Of a stretch of DNA of 64,000 bases, positions 9,623-18,881 are shown piece after piece. Both the position numbers and the translations under genes were made by a program. Source of the DNA: Providencia huaxiensis (GTDB lineage Bacteria; Pseudomonadota; Gammaproteobacteria; Enterobacterales; Enterobacteriaceae). The first letter of the stretch is position 1. Each line of letters starts with the position of its first letter. The stretch covers positions 1,364,001-1,428,000 of the forward strand of contig NZ_CP031123.2 of NCBI RefSeq assembly GCF_002843235.3. Direction: 5' to 3'. A model generated the notes under the pieces. It was not told where the DNA came from and ran no database searches. It saw only the letters and a program-made list of their open reading frames with translations.

Positions 9623-10360
9623 TTTTTATAAAGTGTTCGTTTTAAGAAAATATCATTGATTTCATATGGTTATAAAAAGAGAAAATTGACGTAACGCAGT
9701 TTATAGTTTGTACAGTTAATCAAGTTTTCTTATTCTATATCAAAAATAATGATAATTTTTTTTAACATAGGCTCAACTAAATAATTTGATATTTCAGTTT
9801 TCACTTCAATATCAAGTTGAATGAGTAAAGAATTATATTGCGATTTTATCACTAATTCTTCTATCAGATTTATTTCGTCCGTTTCATTTATTTTGAAATT
9901 TTGATTAAAATAGATATTTACCTCGTTAAAAAGCATATTTTAAAATTTTAATAACAACCAAAGCTGACTGTTAATACAAAAGAACATATATACACTCTTG
10001 CTGTGTTATTTTGATATTCAAGCATAATAATTCGGAATTCAATATTTGTCATTTTTAGATATGTCATACTCTTATTAAGAATGAATCATTAATTTAATTA
10101 ATGTTAGTCTCTTGAGTTGATGTTCAGTAATTGATGAATTTCATGGTCATTCTGCAACAAAAAGTATCAAAGTATGAATGAAATTATATATTCAATGTAA
10201 ATATAATGATTTTTGTTATTTCTAATAATCTGTAATTTCTATTTTGTTAGTTTTTAATGTTATGCAATGGCCAATTTCAATACATTAAAATCTAAATATT
10301 AATCTTAGTGCGAGTAAGTTAGTTAAATCTAAACATCAAGCAACCCAATCAATAGATCGC

Positions 10361-10385
10361 TTTTGATAGCTTGTACCTATCAAAA
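10361..10385. repeat. Perfect 9-bp inverted repeat
   Basis: TTTTGATAG (10361-10369), a 7-nt spacer and CTATCAAAA (10377-10385). There is no U-tract on either side, so an operator or protein-binding site is likelier than a terminator. Confidence 0.5.
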
Positions 10386-10505
10386 AATAAATAAGTGATG
10401 GAAAAAACGATTTAATAAAACTTAAGTTATTATCCCCCTGTGTCAGGATAGTTGTCGCCTCAGTTTTTCATAAAAATATAACAGGGAGCGGTAAGTTAGA
10501 TATTA

Positions 10506-10997
10506 GTGAAGCATTATCCTGAAGATCATAAGAAAGCCATCATTAGAAAGCTGGTTGAAAGTGGCTTATCATTACGCCAATTCGCAAAGCTAGAAAGTAT
10601 CAACTTATCTACTTTGTATTCATGGCGAGATAAGTATTTAAAAGCAGGTTCTAGTTTGGCTGATAGCAATAGTTCAGATGGTTGGTCACCAGAGCAAAAG
10701 TTCTCAATTGTTTTAGAAACAGCAGCATTGAGCGAAATTGAGTTAAGTGAGTATTGCCGTGAAAAAGGGCTTTACCCTGAGCAAGTTAAAGAATGGAAGC
10801 GAAGCTGCATTGCAGGCAATCAAACTAAAGCCCAGCAACGTAAGCAATTAACCCAAGAGCGAAAGGATGATCGTAAGCGGATTAAAGAGTTAGAAAGAGA
10901 GTTAAAGCGCAAAGATGCTGCGCTTGCTGAAACGGCAGCGTTGTTGGTGCTCAGAAAAAAGTTAAATGCCTACTGGGGGGAAGACGAGGACAATTAA
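10506..10997 (+). CDS. IS3-family transposase OrfA
   Basis: The 163-residue protein has an N-terminal helix-turn-helix (DHKKAIIRKLVESGLSLRQF), a second HTH-like segment (SPEQKFSIVLETAALSEIEL) and a C-terminal coiled coil rich in Lys/Glu/Arg. This is the DNA-binding half of an IS3 transposase. The start is GTG at 10506. An A-AAA-AAG slippery heptamer at 10955-10961 near its 3' end allows a -1 shift into the OrfB frame. Confidence 0.88.
   Translation: MKHYPEDHKKAIIRKLVESGLSLRQFAKLESINLSTLYSWRDKYLKAGSSLADSNSSDGWSPEQKFSIVLETAALSEIELSEYCREKGLYPEQVKEWKRSCIAGNQTKAQQRKQLTQERKDDRKRIKELERELKRKDAALAETAALLVLRKKLNAYWGEDEDN
10955..10961 (+). promoter_or_regulatory. Programmed -1 frameshift slippery site A-AAA-AAG
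   Basis: The heptamer is in the zero frame of OrfA (codons AGA AAA AAG). The -1 frame is open without a stop from here into OrfB. This is the classic IS3-family OrfAB frameshift signal. Confidence 0.85.
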
Positions 10998-12037
10998 CCT
11001 CACTCACAGATAGGCAGCATTACGCATCTCTGATTGATGAAGCAGTCGGCTCAGGTGCTAGAAAAGAGAAAGCCTGTGAAGAAGTTGGTATGTCTGTACG
11101 CACATTACAACGCTGGCAGGAAAGCGGTGAAATCAGTGGTGACAAAAGACCTACAGCTGATAGGCCAGAACCGAGTAACAAGCTCACTGAGGAAGAGCAG
11201 CAAGCGATATTAGCTACCTGTAACCAAGAAGAATACGCCAATTTAGGGCCAAGTCAGATAGTGCCAATGCTGGCAGATAACGGGCAATATCTCGCGTCTG
11301 AATCGAGCTTTTATCGTGTGTTGAAAGCCAATGACCAGCTAGCCCATCGAGGTAAAGCAAAACCTAAAGGTAGCCGAGCTAAACCTAAGGGGTACACAGC
11401 GACAGCGCCAAACCAAGTGTGGACTTGGGATATTAGTTACTGCCCGTCAACGGTCATTGGTCGGTTCTTCTACCTCTACATGATAATCGACATCTTCAGC
11501 CGTAAGGTTGTCGGGTGGGAAGTTCATGACAGTGAATCAGGTGAACATGCTGCCCAATTGCTTGAGCGCACGCTCTGGTCTGAGAAATGCGTTAAAAAAG
11601 ACGTGGTATTGCATTCAGATAACGGTAGCCCGATGAAATGTTTGACGATGCAAGCCAAAATGCTTGATATGGGTGTCATTGGCTCTCGTAGCCGCCCCGG
11701 TGTCAGCAATGATAATCCGTACTCAGAATCATTGTTCCGCACGGTCAAATACAGTCACCGCTGGCCAAGCGAAGGCTTTAAAAGCCTTGAAGATGCAAGA
11801 GCTTGGATGAAAGGCTTCGCTCAATGGTACAACACTGAGCACAGGCATAGTCGCATCAAATTCGTGACACCAGCGCAACGCCATAATGGTGAAGATAAAG
11901 CGATATTGGCAAGACGCCATGAGCTATATACCAAAGCGCAAAAAAAGAACCCTAACCGCTGGTCAAAGGGTATTAGAAACTGGGAGGAAATCGGTGATGT
12001 GAAATTAAACCCAGAGAACAAAAAAGAAGCTGCTTAA
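10961..12037 (+). CDS. IS3-family transposase OrfB (DDE catalytic half, made as OrfAB)
   Basis: The frame is open from the slippery site; the first ATG is at 11090. It holds the integrase-like core with the DDE residues in VWTWDISY, VLHSDNGSP and NPYSESLFRTVKY, spaced as expected for IS3. The fusion made by frameshifting is the active transposase. Both halves appear intact, so the element may be functional. Confidence 0.88.
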   Translation, partial: VKCLLGGRRGQLTSLTDRQHYASLIDEAVGSGARKEKACEEVGMSVRTLQRWQESGEISGDKRPTADRPEPSNKLTEEEQQAILATCNQEEYANLGPSQIVPMLADNGQYLASESSFYRVLKANDQLAHRGKAKPKGSRAKPKGYTATAPNQVWTWDISYCPSTVIGRFFYLYMIIDIFSRKVVGWEVHDSESGEHAAQLLERTLWSEKCVKKDVVLHSDNGSPMKCLTMQAKMLDMGVIGSRSRPGVSNDNPYSESLFRTVKYSHRWPSEGFKSLEDARAWMKGFAQWYNTEHRHSRIKFVTPAQRHNGEDKAILARRHELYTKAQKKNPNRWSKGIRNWEEIGDVKLNPENKKEAA

Positions 12038-12297
12038 CAGCTCAGGCGACAACTACCTTGAAAAACGCCGTTATGTATCCTCTCTTCGAAATCATATAGA
12101 GCATATGATTATAAATTCTAAATAGGACTAATTAAGAAAGACATTTACTTGCATTAAATAAATGGTTTAAAAATGAAACATAAATAACTAACTGTATTCA
12201 ATATACGGTAGAACATCTATTTTCCTTATTTACCAAAATGAAAGCTTAATAAGTTCGTTTAAATGTAAGAATAAAAATCTCATATTAGGAAATGAAA

Positions 12298-12876
12298 ATG
12301 AAGAAAGTACTACTGACTGCGGTTGCTACAACAATCATCGGCTTATCAACAGCTAACGCAGCAAATAAAGTTGGCGGTGGCCAAGTTAACTTTAACGGTA
12401 AAGTAACTGATGTTTCTTGTACTGTTTCTGTTGACGGTCAAGGTAGCGATGCAAGCGTATACTTAGCACCAATTTCATTAGAAGAAGTTCAAGCAAGTGG
12501 TAAAGGTACATTATTAAAACCAAAAACATTTGCAATTGATGTGACTAACTGTTCAGCAACTTCAGCAGATGCTAAGACGATCGGTGTAGTGTGGACTGGC
12601 GGTAATTTATTAAGTGGTAGTGAAAAATCAGGTTATTTAGCAAATACTGATATTAATGGTGCAAAAAACATTCAATTCGTTCTATCTGCTGATGATGCGA
12701 AGAAATTCATCGTTCCAGGTGCTGCGGCCGGTGAACAACAGCCATCCATGCTAACAAGCAAAATTACTGATGGTTCGCGTTTCCAATATTACGTAGGTTA
12801 CATCACTGACAAGCCAACAGAAGTTACTGCGGGTGAAGTAAAAAGCTACGCAACTTACGAAATCACTTACCAATAA
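12298..12876 (+). CDS. Major fimbrial subunit, chaperone-usher type
   Basis: The 192-residue protein has a signal peptide ([21 protein letters not shown]) and a pilin fold. It has the paired cysteines (SCTVSVD near the N-terminus and TNCSA) and ends in the beta-zipper signature (YATYEITYQ). It resembles MrpA/PapA-type major pilins. An AGGA at 12287-12290 favours ATG 12298 over ATG 12292. It is the first gene of the operon; a hairpin before the chaperone gene probably gives excess pilin mRNA. Confidence 0.9.
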   Translation: MKKVLLTAVATTIIGLSTANAANKVGGGQVNFNGKVTDVSCTVSVDGQGSDASVYLAPISLEEVQASGKGTLLKPKTFAIDVTNCSATSADAKTIGVVWTGGNLLSGSEKSGYLANTDINGAKNIQFVLSADDAKKFIVPGAAAGEQQPSMLTSKITDGSRFQYYVGYITDKPTEVTAGEVKSYATYEITYQ

Positions 12877-12945
12877 GAATAGGTTGGTTGTTTTAAATTA
12901 GTGTTATTAACGTTGTAGTGAAACACTAATCGATATTATTGCAAT

Positions 12946-12975
12946 AAGCGGTAGAACACTGCCGCTTTTATGTTT
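12946..12975 (+). terminator. Intercistronic hairpin after the pilin gene
   Basis: The stem AAGCGGTAG / CTGCCGCTT (one G-U) closes a 4-nt loop, followed by TTATGTTTT. It is a probable partial terminator or RNA stabiliser between the pilin and chaperone genes. Confidence 0.65.
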
Positions 12976-12985
12976 TGAGGTTTAA

Positions 12986-13687
12986 ATGAAAGCTATCGTA
13001 TTAGCATGTTGTTTTATCTTCAGTATTAATTCGTTTGCTAACAATATAATTGTTAATGGTACGAGGTTTATTTACCCTGGAGATGAGAAAGAGATCACAG
13101 TACAACTTTCAAATACGGCAGAACGTCCAGCGGTTGCTCAAGCTTGGCTTGATACAGGTAATGCATCAGAAACACCTGATACGATAAAAACCCCATTTCA
13201 AATTACCCCTCCTGTTTCTCGAGTAGAAGCAAAGGGTGGTCAAAATTTACGCATAAAGTTGATGGATAAAGGGCAAATTCCTCAAGATAGGGAAAGCTTA
13301 TGGTGGCTCAATATTCTCGATATTCCGCCTACCGTAAAAGGCAAAGATGGAGAAATGCAGAATGTTTTACAACTAGCAATTCGCTCTCGTTTTAAGTTCT
13401 TTTACCGACCTGTTGGGCTAGGTAGCCGAGAATTAGCACCTGAACAGTTAGTTATCAAAACAAATGGTAAGAATATTGTTATTGAAAATCCAACACCTTT
13501 TTATATTACGGTTACAAAAATATCCACCGATGGGAAAGTAGGCCTCACAGATAAGACTGTTTTGATAGAACCCAAAAATCAGACATTAGTTGAATTAAAG
13601 CAGGCAATTAAGTCAGGTAGTAAGGTTGTTGTTAACAATATTAATGACTATGGTTCAGATGTTGCGGTGACTCTAACTGCAAAATAG
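12986..13687 (+). CDS. Periplasmic fimbrial chaperone, PapD family
   Basis: The 233-residue protein has a signal peptide cleaved near SFANN and two immunoglobulin-like domains. The N-terminal domain carries the chaperone signature NGTRFIYPG and the alternating hydrophobic strand LQLAIRSRFKFFYRP that donates the missing strand to subunits. It escorts pilins to the usher. It lies 110 bp after the pilin and 10 bp before the usher. Confidence 0.93.
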   Translation: MKAIVLACCFIFSINSFANNIIVNGTRFIYPGDEKEITVQLSNTAERPAVAQAWLDTGNASETPDTIKTPFQITPPVSRVEAKGGQNLRIKLMDKGQIPQDRESLWWLNILDIPPTVKGKDGEMQNVLQLAIRSRFKFFYRPVGLGSRELAPEQLVIKTNGKNIVIENPTPFYITVTKISTDGKVGLTDKTVLIEPKNQTLVELKQAIKSGSKVVVNNINDYGSDVAVTLTAK

Positions 13688-13696
13688 GAATATATA

Positions 13697-16178
13697 ATGA
13701 AACAGCGAGAGTTAAACAATAAATATAGCAATACACTCTCTGTAGTCTGCTTTATTACGTCATGGATTGTTCCCATATTCTATGCATCAGCGGAAGAAGA
13801 AACCTATGAATTCAACAGTGGCTTTATCATGGGAAGTAAAGACAATGTTGACTTAGATCGCTTTAATGCCACAGGGATTAGCCCAGGAAAGTATTCAGTT
13901 GATGTATACACGAATAATGATTGGAAAGGGCGTTACGAACTTAATTTTGAAGAACAAAAAAATAAACAATTAGGGGTTTGTTACACCCCAGAGTTACTTT
14001 CAAACTTAGGTATTGATACTGAAAAATTTAATTCATCAATTGATAAAAATAGTGACACTTGCCTGCCATTGGATGAGTGGAACAGTGACAAAGAAGTTAA
14101 AGATATATTTCATACGTCGACACTTCGTTTAGATATTTCTGTACCGCAAATATATGAACAAAAAATTTCTCGTGGTTATGTCTCTCCCCAATTTTGGGAA
14201 ACAGGAATTCCTGCGTTAAATATTGGTTATATGGCTAATTACTATGATAGCCATATCAGTGGAAACCAAGGCTCAGACAGCTCTAGCGCTTATTTAGGCG
14301 TTAATGCTGGCTTGAGCTATGATGGTTGGCTACTGAAACATATAGGAAATTTGAGTTGGCAGCGCTCTGCGGGGTCGGACTGGAACAGTAATCAAACCTA
14401 TCTTCAGCGACCCATTGCTGCATTAAAATCAAAAGCGACGGTTGGGCAGTTTTATACGGATGGTAACCTATTTGATAGTTTTGGCTTGAGAGGTGTAAAG
14501 CTAACAACTGATGACAATATGTATCCAGATGGGATGACAACTTATGCGCCCGAAATTCGAGGGATCGCTCAAAGTAATGCCTTAGTGACGATTCGGCAAA
14601 ATGGCAATATTATTTATCAAACAACCGTGTCTCCTGGGCCATTTAGTTTGAATGATGTTTATCCATCCGGCTATGGTAATGATTTGAATGTTACAGTAAA
14701 AGAGGCTGATGGTAGTGAGACTAATTTTAGTGTGCCATATTCTTCGTTAGCACAATTATTACGTCCAGGGTTTACGCGTTACCAAATAGCGGGTGGTAAA
14801 TCTGATTCTGAAAATTTAAGAAATCGTCCTTTTGTTATGCAAGCGACTCTTCAGCATGGGATTAATAATACATTTACTCTTTATGGTGGGGTCACTGCTT
14901 TTGATGATTACCAAGCTTATTTGTTAGGAAGCGGTATTAATACTGGGATTGGTGCGGTTGCAATTGATGTAACGCAATCTCGTATTGTATTTAATCATCG
15001 TACAGATTATGGGCAAAGTTATCGTTTTACATTTAATAAGTTATTCACTGAAACAGACACAAACCTTGTGTTAGCAGCATATCGATATTCTACGAAAGAT
15101 TATTACAATATTAATAATGCACTTTATGCCATTGATAACGATAAACGTGGCGTTGTCGATACATTAGGGCGTGAAAAGAATGGTTTCAGTTACACTATTA
15201 ACCAAAATTTACCTGAAGGTTATGGTGGAATTTATTTCATGGGGCGTATTTCAAGTTATTGGGATAAGTCAGGAACAGAAAAACAATATCAACTAAGTTA
15301 CAACAATAGCATCAATCGCCTTTCATATGGTTTGTCATTTATGAGGGTGTATACACAAAATAGTCATGATAAAAAAGATGACAGGATCGGTGTGAACTTG
15401 AGTATTCCTCTTTATTGGGGAGAGAATCAGGTATCTACCTTAACGTCAAATACTACATTTAATAATGAAAAGTTCGGAAGTAGCCAAATAGGAACCAGTG
15501 GTACGTTTGACCGTGATAACAATTGGACATACGGTATCAATACTTCAGTTGCAAATGGTGGTGCGAAAAATATCGGTCTTAATACTAGTTACCGTACATC
15601 GTCAGCCAATACAAATGCGAATTACAGCCAAGGTGAAGGTTATCGCCAATATGGTGTAGGCGCAAATGGGTCATTAGTTTTGCACTCTGGTGGAATAACG
15701 CTAACGCCGAATAATGCAACCACAATTGCATTGATTGAGGCGAAAGGCGCAGAAGGTGCATCAGTGGTAGGGGCGATGGGGACGACAATTGATAGTCATG
15801 GTTACGCTATTGCGCCTTATGTAAGGGCTTATCGCACTAATAAAATCGAAATTGACCCGAAAGGCAGTTCCGAAGATATTATTTTTGAAAATATGTCATC
15901 ACAAATAGTTCCTTATGAAGGTAGTGTTGTTAAGGTTAAATTTGGTACTAAGATTGAAAAAAAATGTGATTTATAACGTTAAAAGGCCTAATAACAAACC
16001 TCTACCATTTGGCGCTAATGTGACAGACCAAAAAGGTGAGTCAATCGGTATTGTTGGGCAAGGTGGTATGGTGTTCATTAGCAGTGAAATTGCAACTAAT
16101 GCCATTATTACGTGGGATAAAGGTCAATGTACATTCTCATTAGCTGCAGGAAATAGTAAGGAAGTTCTATGTCAATAA
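13697..16178 (+). pseudogene. Outer-membrane fimbrial usher, frameshifted at an A8 tract
   Basis: The frame from 13697 encodes 759 residues of an FimD/PapC-type usher: signal region, N-terminal periplasmic domain with paired cysteines, 24-strand barrel and plug. It stops at 15974-15976 just after an A8 run at 15957-15964. The missing C-terminal domain continues in the next frame (NVIYNVKRP, then KPLPFGANVTD, IVGQGGMVFIS and the conserved Cys pair) to 16178. Seven A's instead of eight would restore one frame of about 826 codons. It may be an ON/OFF switch, a mutation or a sequencing error. Confidence 0.88.
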
Positions 16179-17200
16179 AAAATCAATGGTTTTGGTATAT
16201 TGGGGTAGGGTTACTATTTACCGCAAATGGAGTATCTGCAAACAATTGGTGGACAGAACGTATCAATAGGAATAGTTGCGAAAGAACGAACCAGCCTGCA
16301 TATAGAGTAGATATGAGGCTAGGAAAAATAGTTGTTGATCCTAACCTCCCGGTTGGTAGTGTAATTAAAACGCAAGATTATACAATGAATACCAATCAAA
16401 CTTACCTCTGGTGCCGTGGAAAGGTGAATATTGAGGCTGAAGTCGTGATGCCTGACCTACGTGATATTGGTGGAAAAGTGTATCAAACGAATGTTGAAGG
16501 TATTGGTTTAAAATTCCACCGCTCATCGGGTCGGCAGCATTCTATGACTTACCCAAGTACTTTTCCTATAGATGTGGGATATTATACTACCCCAATGTCA
16601 TTAAATGATTCTACTTTTACGTTAAGTATAATAAAAACGGCTAAATATACAGGAACCGGAACACTCGCAAGTGGTATCTATACTACTTATGGATATAAAC
16701 CTAATAACAGTCCAATCTTAGTTAGTTATTTAGATGCAAATGCTATTACTATCGTTTCGCCATCCTGCCAAGTGACAAGTGGTGAAAATCAAAATGTAAT
16801 GTTAGACCCTATAAAACGAGTTCAATTAACAGCGCGAGACCAACCTGCAGGTGAAAAAGATTTTACAATAAAATTGAAATGTAGTGGTGGTACTAGTTTT
16901 ACAGGAAAAACTAATATTGATGTGACTTTTAGCGGAATTAAAGCAACGGGTACTCAAGTCAATGGTGTTTTAGCAAACCAAAGCACATATAGCCCAGCAA
17001 AAGGAATTGGTGTTCAAGTTATACAGCGAAAAGATAAAAGCCCAATCAATTTTGGCCGTCCATATCATGTAGCATCATTAAATAATAATGATACTAAAGA
17101 TATCGATATAGAACTTACTGCTCGTTATTTTCAATATGAAGATAGAACTACACCGGGAGAGGTTTATGCTCAAATGCGCTTTGATATTACATATGATTAA
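16169..17200 (+). CDS. Fimbrial tip adhesin
   Basis: The 343-residue protein has an N-terminal signal peptide (VSANN cleavage). A presumed receptor-binding domain follows (about residues 25-190, with Cys pairs). The C-terminal pilin domain (about 195-343: CQVTSGENQNVMLDP, a later Cys and an aromatic-rich end MRFDITYD) joins the fibre by donor-strand exchange. It overlaps the restored usher frame by 10 bp, indicating translational coupling. The two-domain size is typical of tip adhesins; the ligand is unknown. Confidence 0.82.
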   Translation: MSIKNQWFWYIGVGLLFTANGVSANNWWTERINRNSCERTNQPAYRVDMRLGKIVVDPNLPVGSVIKTQDYTMNTNQTYLWCRGKVNIEAEVVMPDLRDIGGKVYQTNVEGIGLKFHRSSGRQHSMTYPSTFPIDVGYYTTPMSLNDSTFTLSIIKTAKYTGTGTLASGIYTTYGYKPNNSPILVSYLDANAITIVSPSCQVTSGENQNVMLDPIKRVQLTARDQPAGEKDFTIKLKCSGGTSFTGKTNIDVTFSGIKATGTQVNGVLANQSTYSPAKGIGVQVIQRKDKSPINFGRPYHVASLNNNDTKDIDIELTARYFQYEDRTTPGEVYAQMRFDITYD

Positions 17201-17223
17201 TTATTAAAAATATCTTATTCAAT

Positions 17224-17261
17224 AATAAAGGTTGATTTCATATTTAGACTCAACCTTTATT
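17224..17261. terminator. Bidirectional terminator between fimbrial operon and regulator
   Basis: A perfect 12-bp stem (17224-17235 / 17250-17261) closes a 14-nt loop, placed between convergent genes. Confidence 0.8.
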
Positions 17262-17301
17262 CTGTCATTCAAAATGATAATACGTAATTATTATAGGAAA
17301 A

Positions 17302-17604
17302 TCATTTTAAATCAACGATTATGCTTTCTGCAGTATACTGTCGCTCTTTATTTGATTGTTCAAATTCATCATTTTTTTCAATTTTTAGTCCGCTTGTATA
17401 ACCTTGAAAAAACCATTCAATCGGGCAATTTAATGCTTCAGCGATATCAACTAAATGATTAATTGGAATTTTGTTAATACCATTTTCATAACGTGATATT
17501 TGTTGTTGGCTTAAATTTAATTTCTCAGCTAAATTAGCGCCTGATAGACCGAGTTCTTTTCTCCGGTTTTTTATTTTAATACCAATTATAGTATGAATGT
17601 CCAT
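17302..17604 (-). CDS. MrpJ-like XRE-family regulator
   Basis: The 100-residue protein has an HTH_3 domain (IGIKIKNRRKELGLSGANLA, then LSQQQISRYENGINKIP). A WFFQG motif follows, also seen in MrpJ-type fimbria-linked regulators, which repress flagellar genes in Proteus when fimbriae are made. It is convergent to the fimbrial operon instead of being its last gene, so its expression is independent of the operon promoter. The function is inferred from family and context. Confidence 0.82.
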   Translation of the reverse strand: MDIHTIIGIKIKNRRKELGLSGANLAEKLNLSQQQISRYENGINKIPINHLVDIAEALNCPIEWFFQGYTSGLKIEKNDEFEQSNKERQYTAESIIVDLK

Positions 17605-18091
17605 ATGACATCCTCAATTTATAGGAAAGATTATTATTCAATGCACTTAATTTAAATTACGCTCGATAGTATATTAAAAAACAAATGAATTTAAAAGTTT
17701 TTATGAACATAATTATGATGAGAATCTCTATTTATAACTTGTTCATTTGCAGTATAATAACATTATTTATGATATGGTTATTATAATTACATAAGTAAAA
17801 ATATCTATATTTATTATTCCCCACGGTGAGGTCTTTAAATTTAATTTTTAATATCTTATTTCCGCCTCTCAATTTTGTTAAATTTTTGATTTAAAATCAG
17901 CTAGTTATAATTTCTATTATAACACTGGTGTTATAGTGGTAAAGTTAATGGATCGTTTTAAAATGTTAATTTTTTGTTTTGGCTGATTTAATCTAAATAA
18001 TCGTTTTTTAAAAATAAAGGTACAGATCAATAATATTAATCATATACCAATTTAATTGATATTAAATACAATCTTAAATCATCTTAAATGA
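17605..18091. promoter_or_regulatory. AT-rich upstream region of the MrpJ-like gene with a palindrome at 17918-17935
   Basis: There is no gene in this 487-bp stretch. The palindrome TATAACAC-TG-GTGTTATA (17918-17935) has perfect 8-bp arms and is a candidate operator, about 315 bp upstream of the regulator start codon. Confidence 0.5.
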
Positions 18092-18682
18092 TTACTTAGA
18101 GAATGGATCATGTTTAGCATTTTGATTCCATATGTATTCCATTTTAAGTGCGATATTACTTGCAATACTTTGGTCATAAAAATCGCAAATAATCTGTAAT
18201 GACATATCAATACCTGCACTAATGCCTGATGAAGTATAAAACTTATTATCATGAACCCATCTAGCTTTCGGTTGCCATAACACTTGGTTATTAAGAGAAG
18301 TTACCCACTGATAAGATAGCTTATTTGTCGTAGCTTTAAAGCCATTTAAAAGAGACGTTTTAGCAAGAAGTGCGGAGCCAGTACAAACGGAAATGACAGT
18401 CTCTGCAAACTCGGCTTGTTTTTTTAGCCACTGAATATACTGATCATTTTTCGATAATGAGCGAGTACCTTGCCCTCCAGGTATCAAAATACATTGATAG
18501 CAAGGGGTCTGAATAGGTAAGGTATTAAGTGTAACTCCCTGAGAACTGCGCATGGGCTCTCCTGAAGGTGAGATAAATACAATTTGGCAATCTTTTAAGC
18601 TACCAAATACTTCAACAGGCCCCATGACATCAAGGGTTTCAAAATTATCAAAAAGGATAATTGCGATAGAATTTAGCGACAT
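18092..18682 (-). CDS. DJ-1/PfpI family protein
   Basis: This protein of about 196 residues has the class I glutamine-amidotransferase-like fold. It starts SIAIILFDNFETLDVMGPVEVF and has the nucleophile elbow VISVCTGSALLA (reactive Cys) and the helix WVHDNKFYTSSGISAGIDMSL in the C-terminal half. Relatives include isonitrile hydratase and the amidase-like domain of AraC regulators; the actual reaction is unknown. The start at 18682 is preferred because a GAGA lies 6 nt upstream. An ATG at 18703 has no ribosome site. Confidence 0.82.
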   Translation of the reverse strand: MSLNSIAIILFDNFETLDVMGPVEVFGSLKDCQIVFISPSGEPMRSSQGVTLNTLPIQTPCYQCILIPGGQGTRSLSKNDQYIQWLKKQAEFAETVISVCTGSALLAKTSLLNGFKATTNKLSYQWVTSLNNQVLWQPKARWVHDNKFYTSSGISAGIDMSLQIICDFYDQSIASNIALKMEYIWNQNAKHDPFSK

Positions 18683-18881
18683 ATTTTTCTCAGATGTTGT
18701 CATTGTTGAGTATATTGTGCCACGTTATATATTTTATGATTGGGATTTTGTGCACTCTAATATACTTATATTACTTAGTGATAAACAAAATTTCATAAGC
18801 GTGATAAAGCATAAATATGGGCACTGAAGTATACTGTATAAAACCTATTGGGCTTTTAATACCAAACTAGCGAGGTTAACA

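Larger units (their letters stand above)
9059..10440. other. 1.4-kb AT-rich stretch without a convincing gene
   Basis: There is no convincing coding region. The only frame of note is a 68-codon minus-strand frame (9730-9936) lacking a ribosome site. The stretch holds a CRP-like site (9607-9622) and a palindrome (10361-10385). Its low GC and position suggest a regulatory region, possibly bound by H-NS-type proteins, that once adjoined the fimbrial operon before the IS inserted. That last point is inference. Confidence 0.5.
10441..12062 (+). mobile_element. IS3-family insertion sequence
   Basis: Two overlapping transposase frames lie between imperfect terminal inverted repeats. The left end at 10443-10460 and the reverse complement of the right end at 12044-12061 match at 16 of 18 positions, sharing TAGTTGTCGCCT. 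I see no clear target-site duplication, so the exact ends are uncertain by a few bases. The element lies between the AT-rich stretch and the fimbrial operon, about 235 bp before the pilin start codon, in the same orientation. Confidence 0.88.

Noticed and set aside
9730..9936. 68-codon minus-strand frame in the AT-rich stretch
   Set aside because: No Shine-Dalgarno, biased AT-rich composition (runs of Ile/Asn/Glu), no recognisable domain; probably chance.
10441..10446. TGTCA as the exact left tip of the IS with a target duplication
   Set aside because: The right end does not mirror TGTCA beyond TCA, and no 3-4 bp duplication matches on the flanks; the tip is left uncertain.
12091..12109. ATCATAT...ATATGAT near the pilin promoter as an invertible-element repeat
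   Set aside because: The two arms are only 5 bp apart and no partner copy or recombinase gene is present; a simple hairpin is enough.
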